Shown: positions 56,214 through 64,000 of the stretch, piece after piece | Layout: each line of letters starts with the position of its first letter | How positions within the stretch are numbered: the first letter of the stretch is position 1 | The notes under the pieces: model-generated | What the model was told of the DNA's origin: nothing | What the model saw: the letters and a program-made list of their open reading frames with translations, nothing else | Databases searched by the model: none | NCBI GenBank assembly: GCA_963422465.1 | Contig: OY730174.1 | Coordinates: forward strand, 2,356,001-2,420,000 | Direction: 5' to 3' | Source of the DNA: Lichina pygmaea | Taxonomy: Eukaryota; Ascomycota; Lichinomycetes; Lichinales; Lichinaceae | DNA length: 64,000 nt | Position numbers and translations under genes: made by a program

Positions 56214-56413
56214 NNNNNNNNNNNNNNNNNNNNNNNNNNNNNNNNNNNNNNNNNNNNNNNNNNNNNNNNNNNNNNNNNNNNNNNNNNNNNNNNNNNNNNN
56301 NNNNNNNNNNNNNNNNNNNNNNNNNNNNNNNNNNNNNNNNNNNNNNNNNNNNNNNNNNNNNNNNNNNNNNNNNNNNNNNNNNNNNNNNNNNNNNNNNNNN
56401 NNNNNNNNNNNNN
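56214..56413. other. Assembly gap (200 N)
   Basis: Exactly 200 unknown bases, most likely a fixed-size scaffold gap. The 5' part of the coiled-coil gene lies here or is collapsed. Confidence 0.99.
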
Positions 56414-58058
56414 AATGCCTCAAGATTTGCATGTGCCGGGCGAATTCACTGCTTCCTCGACAAGGACTACCGGATGCGGAAGCAAACAAAAAGCCTCACT
56501 GTCGCCGCAAGCCCTAACCCAAGCACTTAGGGCCATCGGCGCCGGCGCGGCGCACAACATCGAGTGGGCACCTTGAAATGGATATTGAGAGAGGGTGCGC
56601 AGGTTGAGATGACTGGTATTTCACACTATATATCTATCTCTGTCTATCGAGCTGTCTATACCAAGAACAGCTATCCAATCCGTCGAACAATGCGCTTTGA
56701 TGGATACGACGTCAGCCCTACGAGTTCCGCGCAAGGTCTGGCGTTCAATCGCCGGATCAGGAGCCGTACCCCAGATCTCAGTGCTCCTAGGCGGACCTGC
56801 CGCCATACTCGCCGGCATAGCAGAGCTAACGGCTGCGGGAGCGGCCCGAGCCGAGAAACCTCTCTCTACTAGTAAATAGTATGGAGTTTGAAGTATCACA
56901 TTCCGCTCGCTTAAAACATACTTTCGTAGGGCTATGCTCAACCATCCCCACGACGTCAGCCCTTGATGTTTCGGAGTCCAGTATCCTCCTACGTATGTAC
57001 TCGTACGTATGAATGTAGCGATGCCGTGATCCCGTACAAGTATGACTCTATGATTGCATTAGTTGCTAAGTGCTCTATGATATCTTATCGCCAGCAAATT
57101 CATCATTGTAATTATTTGCAGGTTGCGGAAGTTGAGGTCGAAAGGTCACGTGGGTGTGGTGTATTCGGCGCCTTGAACTACTCGACCTTGACCTCGTCTC
57201 CGACGCTCTTTCCAGCAGATGAGCAGCTCTCTTGATGTACGTAGCGGTACGTATGTATGATCGTCTCTATCGATCACTTCTCTTCTTTCCAGTCGAGGTT
57301 CTTCTAGGAGTAAACTTGACGATGCTATGTCACGTGCTATTGGAACAGCACGGATGTCTTGCGCTATTGAACTGCGTCCGCTACCGTACAGTTACATTTT
57401 CGGGTATGGCATACCGTGGTCCACAGCCCCACGCCCCACTGCCCATCCCCCACGCCCCTTTGTGACGTAAACCTCTGTACGTCACGTTACGTACGTAAGT
57501 ACTTCCGTACGTAAGTACAACTCGTATCTAGGTGACATTCTAACTTCAGTCTTATGCATCGAATTCGACTATTAGATAGTGGCTTTCGGATTATTGTATG
57601 ACATCCCGATTACATCTTTCGAGTGCAGTCAAGTCACGTGATTAATAACGTGACCGGAATATTGTTTTGTCCGAGCCCGAGCTCACGTGGCTACAAATGG
57701 CTCGCGACGAGGTTCGAGTTCGTGGGAGACGATCGGCGCGGAGGAATGTAGTGGGAGCCAGTGGATTTACCAGATCCTTCCATGTCAGAGACGCATTCTT
57801 AGCAGTGGCGCATAATTAAATCAGATGCTATCTTAGCTACTGCCGTTCGAGGCGTTACGGGACGCTCGTTCCGCTCGTTCCGAGCTTTTGCCGCTTGTCC
57901 ACCCTCAAAGTGATCCCCGCTTCGAGCTTCACTTAAAGTCGCAGGCGTGACCTGGAAGAGTGCAGTAATTTGTTAGTATTGCTAGATGGCATGGCAGCCC
58001 GCGATGAATCGCTCAGGAACTAACTTCTTCGCCCAGACACTGCATCGCTGGGCTCACC
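56414..58058. other. Spacer upstream of the TBC gene with CACGTG and GTAC clusters
   Basis: About 1.6 kb. No gene is recognised apart from a possible first exon of the coiled-coil gene near the gap. CACGTG sites occur at 57147, 57331, 57635 and 57684. GTAC/TACG blocks lie at 56990-57010, 57237-57255 and 57470-57515. Confidence 0.5.
57147..57689. promoter_or_regulatory. Four CACGTG sites upstream of the TBC gene
   Basis: CACGTG at 57147-57152, 57331-57336, 57635-57640 and 57684-57689; the third sits in TCACGTGA. All are 370-910 bp before the ATG at 58059. By chance one such hexamer is expected about every 4 kb. Confidence 0.4.
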
Positions 58059-61000
58059 ATGTTCAGTCTCTCAACTCTCGTTCATAAGGCTCAGGCCTTC
58101 ATCGATCCCTCCGCGGCCAGTAACGGCAACACCTCGGGGGCCGTGCTCTTTCGCCAGCATTTTCGGCTGCCGGACTCTCAATTTCCGCTACAGGAGATCT
58201 CTGCCGAGTTGACGATACCGCCAAGATCGAATGGCGCGTCGGCGGACCCCGAGAAGAGACGAGAGCGGGGCAGCCATTACATTGGACGCCTACATCTCAG
58301 CCAAAGCTATCTCTGCTTCTCGACCCAGACGGCAAGCTTTCAATCGCTTACAGGCATCGTCAACTCGGACAGTTCGATATCAAAAGCTGACGATCCTGGT
58401 CCAGCTGGAAATGGCTTTACTCTGCCACTTGCGGCCGTCAAGCGCGTCGAGAGGATGTTCAGCCAGGGCTCCACCTACGCATTGTCAATCACGCCGTGGA
58501 ATGGACCTGGTACCGCGATCGTGGAAGCCAGGCTGCAGGCGCCGCCGAGGACGTTGATAATCCAGCTGACGGGAAGTTGGCCAGCCTGCGAGCAGTTCTG
58601 TGACGCTCTCAAGAAGAGCTTGAGAGAAGCTGTTAGAAACATGGACAGAATGAAGGAAGTCGTGCCCCAATGCTACTCGGAGTATCTGCTATCAGCGACG
58701 CTCACTAAGACCAATGCTTCCGCGGGCACGGAAGCGAAAACTCCCGATTCTCCTGACACTGGACTGGGAATTCTGTTCAGGTATCCCGGTGATCCGAAGA
58801 AGCTCAGGGATCGAAGCAAGATGCGTCTCTGGAGCGAGTACTTCCGAGGTTGGTTCTTCTCGCGCACATAGATGGCTCGATTCAGCTGACCGAGCCATGT
58901 GGACAAGAGAACGGACGCAACGTCTCCCTTCTAAGACAGCCCACATTTCACAAGCTAATACGAGTCGGCCTTCCAAATCGGCTCCGGGGCGAGCTCTGGG
59001 AGCTGACATCCGGGTCACTCTATCTGAGGCTTCAGAATCCGGCGCTGTATGCGGAGAAACTATCTCGTTTCTCCGGTCAGGAATCCCTGGCGATTGACGA
59101 GATCGAAAAGGACCTCAATCGGAGCCTCCCCGAGTATGCTGGTTTTCAGACGGAAGAGGGAATCGGCCGGCTCCGTCGAGTCTTGACCGCTTATAGCTGG
59201 ACAAACCCTGATGTCGGCTACTGTCAAGCGATGAATATTGTGGTAGCAGCTCTTCTGATGTGGGTTCTGCTGCCTCCGCCGAGTCGACCTACTTGCTGAC
59301 GCGGTCCAGATATATGTCCGAGGCTCAGGCATTCTATCTTCTCTCCGTCCTCTGCGACCGCCTTCTCCCAGGCTACTACTCCACCACGATGTATGGAACG
59401 CTCCTTGACCAAAGGGTGTTTGAGTCGCTGGTCGAGAGGAGGATGCCCGTACTCTGGGAGCACCTAGTCAAGTCCGAGGTGCAGCTGTCGGTCGTGTCAT
59501 TACCTTGGTTTCTGTCCCTCTACATCAACTCAATGCCGCTGGTTTTTGCGTTTCGCATCCTCGACGTCTTCTTCCTGGAGGGCCCGAAGGTTCTTTTCCA
59601 GATTGGACTAGCTATTCTACGCATCAACGGAGAAGAGCTGCTGGATGCCACCGACGATGGAGCCTTCATATCCATCCTGAAGTCGTACTTCCTAAGACTG
59701 GATGAGTCGGCGCACCCGAAATCCATGGATCCCAAGGCCCGCAGCGTCACGCGGTTCCAAGAGCTCATGGTGGTGGCGTACAGGGAGTTCTCCGGCATCA
59801 CACAGAACACCATATTAGATCAGCGTGAGAAATTCAAGGATGCCGTTCTCCTCAATATCGAGAGCTTTGCGAAAAGGACATCAATCCGCAATCTGGGACC
59901 AGATCAGAAGCGTCTCAGCACGGAAGAGCTGGGCCACGTCTATGACAGGTTCTACGACATTCTTTACGAGCGCCAGCAGCGGCTTAAGGTCGCTCAGAAC
60001 GAGAAGACGCGAATTGCGATGGCTGGGAGCACCAAGGCAGTCCTGCTCGAACGGCCAGGCTCACCCGAGGATTCTGAAAGATCACGGGTCGGGTTAGGAC
60101 CGAGTCCGTCGTTGATGGACTACGACGGCTTCCGCGACTTTCTCTCTTGCATCACGCCATGGGCGTCTGGAGATCATGCGAACGGCGCCCAAAGGCCCTC
60201 CACTGATTCCTTCTCGACGCGGACGAGTGCCGGAGCACGAAACCGCGCGAGGTCCGTGGCGCAGATGGTCGAGCCCGCCAATCACCATTTCCTTCGTCGG
60301 CTCTTTGATCGATGGGACGTCGATCGCCGGTCGGGTCTTAGCCTGCAGAACGTTGTCAGCGGACTCGCTCAGATCAAGAGCTCGGGAGACATCATGGGCA
60401 GCATCACATACTTCTTCGAGCTCTACGACGACGACGGTGACGGAAGGGTGGACCGAGAGGGTATCCTTCGCATCTCAGAAGCCCTTCTCTTCCTCGGTCG
60501 GCGAGGCCTTGAAGCTCTGGACGCCCGTCCAGAATCGGAGAAAGCACCCGTTAACGCGCCCATGCAGGGAGCGCGCCGGAGCAACACGGACGAAGAATTC
60601 TTAGACAGCGTCAGCGCCTTCATCCGTCGTTGCTTCGAATATGCAGACCCCGATCATCCAAACCAGGCTACAAACACGGGCAAGAGAGAGAACGAAGACA
60701 GCGCTGTCGTGGACGAGGGCACCTTCCAAGTTGGGGACGATGAGGACCAGAGCGACCTCATGCAACTGACGCCTCAGTCGACCGCGGCCAGCTCGCCCAC
60801 GATGCTGGCGTTCCGACATCCGCCTTCAAAAGGTGGAAACCACAGTGATTTGGATCCGACGAGCGCTACGGCGGCTGGCCGAGGCAACTCGTCTCGAGTG
60901 GTATCGGAGTCTGCCAACAAAGCCCTCGATCCCGCGCACCCACTCCACATCACGCTGCCAACGTTTCGAATGGTCATCCTAGCCGATGAGCTACTGGAGC

Positions 61001-61635
61001 AGTTCTTCGAGGTCTCTTTCCCAGCCTCCTTCCGGCTCACGAATGGCTGCCTGGCTTCAACACCAGCGAGTCCGGCCAACAACCTCACGACGTTCGCCAA
61101 CCTCAACTCCCGTCGACGGAGCTCAAACGCACCTCACTCACCCATCGGTACCACCACAGCAGAGAGAGGGCCGGCTCCTGCGGGACGAGGCCTTCGAGGT
61201 GTGCTCGATGGCATCGTCAACGACGGCATGCGCGTCGCCGCGGACTTCAAGCGACGCATGGACGAGGCGCAACGCGAGATGGAACGCAACGCTGTCAGCC
61301 GCGAACATCGCCACGATAGCAACGCCAACGCGGGCGACGACGAAGACGACGATGCCGGTCCCGTCGACGGTAGCGCGCGAGAGGCCGACCGACGGAGCGT
61401 ACGCGACGTCGATCGAGAACTTCTTTTGGGCGCGGAGGCCGAAGTCACGAGCACCAAGGAAGGCGGTGAAGGGGAAGAGAGCCCCACGGCCAACACCACC
61501 GGCACGGGAGATGACGTCGACCGTCACGGACTGGGGCTCTCGACTGGAGGTACAGGCGACGTAGCGCATTTGAGGCGGAAGAGCGACGCCAGCACGTTCT
61601 TCAAGCAAGACGCCGGGGACGCGAGCCCGTCATGA
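58059..61635 (+). CDS. GYP2: GRAM-TBC-EF-hand Rab GTPase-activating protein (GYP2/MDR1, TBC1D8/9 type)
   Basis: GTPase-activating protein for Rab/Ypt proteins in vesicle traffic. Exons: 58059-58848, 58908-59259 and 59310-61635, giving 1155 aa; introns 59 and 50 nt, the first with an inner CTGAC branch point. A GRAM domain lies at about residues 30-190 ([33 protein letters not shown]). Linker WSEYFR joins [32 protein letters not shown]. The TBC domain (about 285-490) has the arginine finger in [12 protein letters not shown] and the glutamine finger in VGYCQAMN. It continues after splicing as [26 protein letters not shown]. An EF-hand loop, [14 protein letters not shown] (about residue 752), could bind calcium. 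The Ser/Asp-rich C-terminal 350 residues are disordered. The splice junctions restore all TBC motifs. Confidence 0.94.
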
Positions 61636-62353
61636 CGCACGATCTCCATCTGCTTACGCATCGACTAGTCTTTTCTTCAAGGTCTTCAAATGCCATCGTT
61701 CTCCTCTCGCCCATCTCCGTCTGATCATCTCTTTTTCTCACTTTTGACGACCTGTACGATCGCTGAATTTCTCGAGTCTCGGGGTCCAGCACACATATCG
61801 AGCCAAGGTTTTTGGTCACCTATGGAAACTGTCCGCACTCGTGTGCCAGTGCCACCGACTACATCGTTCCTTCACCGTCCTTCATCGACTCCCTCTCCTT
61901 TCCTTTCTCTTCTTGTCTCCGTACTCTATACGTGATGACGATGTCGTGACCTGTCCCATCCTTCTCTCCTTATGACCTTGTGATGTTCTTTGCTTCTCCC
62001 CATCTTGTAAGCTACAGGTGTAATAGCTTTTGCCTTGGATCGGAACTACTCCGTGGTGAGAGTTTTATTGCTCCGTGAGACGCATACCGAGTATGTTGTG
62101 TGAAAATAAGTACAGTAGTAGAGCTCTAGTTCCGAGACGTGGCCAAAGTTACAAAGGTACCGCACGAGTCTACAACGCTTGGAGTGTAACTTAATTTGGT
62201 CCGTGTATCTGTGCGAGAACAGACGGGGGTGTATTACTCTAGGATCAAGTGGCGGGCTGTGTCACAGGCCCGCTGATGGAGTCACCGGTGAAGCTCGACA
62301 TGATTCACTGTGCCGTACAGCTCTGAAGACGCAGCTTTCGGTTCAGAGCTGAG
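61636..62353. other. Spacer between convergent genes
   Basis: About 720 bp holding both 3' flanks; pyrimidine-rich directly after the TBC stop. No gene is seen. Confidence 0.5.
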
Positions 62354-63376
62354 CTATCGTCCGAGGCCGAGGCCAGGCACCGGTCGTCGTCCTCCTCCTC
62401 CACGGCTCAGGCTCATGCCTACGCCTCCGCCTCTGCTTCTGTCTCTGTCTCTGCCTCTGCCTCTGCCTCTGTCTCCGTCTCCGACGGGGGATGGGAAATA
62501 CCCGGCCGCGACGCTTGGCAGGCTGGTCATGCGAGACCATAGGTTGTCCAGGACAGACGGAGAATTGGCGTCGTTCGGCGATGCTCCCTGCTGCACGACA
62601 TTCTCTGTCGACGCCAACATGCTCGAGCCCTTCTTTCTCCTCTTCGGACCCTTGCCTTTCGACGGCTTGAAGCCGGTACCAGCATCGTCACCACCCGATG
62701 GTTTCCTCTTCGGCTGGCGCTTGGTCCCGCTGCTGCCGCGTGGTGTATTGGGGCCGCGGACGGAATTCTTCCTTGGCCTCGGCCGGTCCTCGTCCGTGCA
62801 AACTTGCTTTCTGATCAACGGCTCAATCTTTCCGGTCATCATCGTTTGTTTTCGGATGTACATCTTCTGCTGTTCCGATTCTGTGGAATAGCCTTTGGCC
62901 TGTAGTTGCCGCCTCGCCTCTTCTAAGTTTTTCTCGACGCGCAGCAACATCTCACCTCGTGCCAAAACAGTGCAGATGTCCACCCCAGTAGGCTCGAGTG
63001 ATAGCTCTTGGAGTCTTGCCTATCAAGTCATGCAATATCTCAGTTCTCAAGTACATGTGGGGCTTCCAATCTGCTTTGCCCGACCTCTTTCTTGGTTATT
63101 CCACAACATCCCAGCATCTGGACAGCGCAGATATGACTTGGGGCATGCTGTACTCACAATATTACTGAGGAGCTGATCCTTGGCTGCATCATCGATATCA
63201 ACGTCGGCCTGGCGATCGTCGAAGAGCTGAAGGCATATCGAACAGACTCTCTTCCGCCATTTCTGCACGGCTCCCTCATAATAAACTTGGAGATTATCGA
63301 TCTCTGAGGCTGTGTGCACAAACGGGAACCACTGCACAACACTGAGGAGGACCAGAGACAATGTGATCAGCCGCAT
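62354..63376 (-). CDS. Unrecognised protein with hydrophobic N-terminus and basic tail
   Basis: Exons 63376-63158 and 63019-62354 give 294 aa; the 138-nt intron starts GTGAGT and ends GATAG. The junction reads LLSNI-ARLQELSLEP. The first 25 residues look like a signal peptide or anchor (ITLSLVLLSVVQWFPFVHTAS). A helical part follows: EIDNLQVYYEGAVQKWRKRVCSICLQLF and EMLLRVEKNLEEARRQLQAKGY. The last 110 residues are basic and low-complexity (KGKGPKRRKKGSS, DRGRGRGRDRDRSRGGG) with nuclear-localisation-like clusters. A signal peptide on a protein with such a tail is contradictory. The true start may be a further upstream exon, the hydrophobic leader then being part of an untranslated region or intron. 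The family is not recognised. Confidence 0.55.
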
Positions 63377-64000
63377 CCTGTCACCGTGTTCAACGTCTCA
63401 ATCAGGCCAGTTTCTGTCGAGTTTTGAAGCAGCCCTCTTGCCAAGCTCCAGGGAGGTCTTGCTTGAGAGCAAACAGATGCGCACAAGAGAAATACCATGG
63501 TCCCAAGAAAACTGGGGACGGGGGGTGTCAAGAGAGAGCCCTTCCCTTACCCGGTGTCTCTGCCGTATACGAGATGTGCGGCGGAAATAATGTTAGGGCG
63601 ACGCGAGTAGTAAGCTACCGTACGAAGGTACAGATCCTGCGACTGTATCAAAACACTTGTAGTCAGATTGCTCACCAGCACAAGCGGGCATTATGACAAC
63701 AGCAGATAACTTGAGATAAGTGTCTACATGCTCGGCTTGACCACATCAGCTGGCAATAGCGAGATCACTCATCACAAGCAGAGAATGGGCAATATCATAC
63801 AGCATGTAGATATCTCAAGACTTTTGATAAAGTGGCTCTACAAAGACTTTGGCTACTATCGCACTAACATTATTTCCGCAATATACCTCGTGTATATCTC
63901 CGCTCGAAGAGTGGCCAGATCTGAACTTCATCGGAAACTTAATTGGAGCACTTACGAGCAGGATGCACTATGTACGTAGTATACTCCGTACATACTGTAC
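63377..64000. other. Right-edge spacer
   Basis: About 620 bp with no supportable gene; ends in a GTAC/TACG block (63973-64000) like other spacers here. Confidence 0.5.

Noticed and set aside
1-64000. CRISPR arrays, bacterial operons, riboswitches and virus-derived elements
   Set aside because: None seen. The tandem repeats present are minisatellites or duplications without spacer structure, and no capsid, envelope, integrase or reverse transcriptase text was recognised in any frame.

Overview
The window is a piece of a fungal nuclear genome, most likely from a filamentous ascomycete (Pezizomycotina). Evidence seen: many genes are broken by short introns (mostly 53-180 nt) with GTRNGT-like donors, CTRAC/CTGAC branch points and YAG acceptors, and once these are removed the proteins are clearly eukaryotic. 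Established knowledge: several families are typical of filamentous ascomycetes (complex I 9.5 kDa subunit, PFA5-type palmitoyltransferase, a BTB protein, a zinc-finger-bearing AlkB protein, a protein resembling those annotated as RfeG). The species cannot be named from the sequence. There is no CRISPR, operon or rRNA, and no virus-derived element was recognised. The assembly has one 200-base gap (56214-56413).

Left part (1-17.3 kb): a partial gene for a hydrophobic GC-rich protein runs off the left edge. It is followed by an internally deleted Tc1/mariner-type transposon, the COA5/PET191 cytochrome oxidase assembly factor, WBP1 (OST48 subunit of oligosaccharyltransferase), a complex I subunit divergent from WBP1, a retroposed fragment with a 14-bp target duplication, a BTB/POZ gene, a 2.2-kb spacer, and a large Rho1 GEF of the ROM2 type (DEP-DH-PH-CNH).

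Middle (17.3-44.5 kb): a second copy of the same transposon family, then SOD1, the Tudor-SN nuclease-like protein (SND1), transaldolase, a 939-codon AlkB-type dioxygenase with zinc-finger segments (its 5' end is uncertain), the WD40 ribosome-assembly factor SQT1/AAMP, a poorly coding stretch with a small Cys-pair gene and a broken gene, a PFA5-type palmitoyltransferase lacking a conserved cysteine, and intronless DNA polymerase eta (RAD30).

Right part (44.5-64 kb): a gene-poor 4.9-kb stretch with homopolymer runs, an RfeG-like gene with a Pro/Gln/Tyr-rich tail, a very long unrecognised coiled-coil protein with one C-terminal membrane segment whose 5' end disappears into the assembly gap, a GRAM-TBC-EF-hand Rab GAP (GYP2/TBC1D9 type), and an unrecognised 294-aa protein.

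The conserved genes are housekeeping genes with unrelated roles (respiration, N-glycosylation, cell-wall signalling, redox, pentose phosphate path, translesion synthesis, Rab control). Neighbourhood therefore carries little functional information. The most novel content is the coiled-coil/transmembrane gene at 51.6-56.2 kb with nested repeats at both ends, the AlkB gene architecture, and the GTAC-palindrome-rich spacers.
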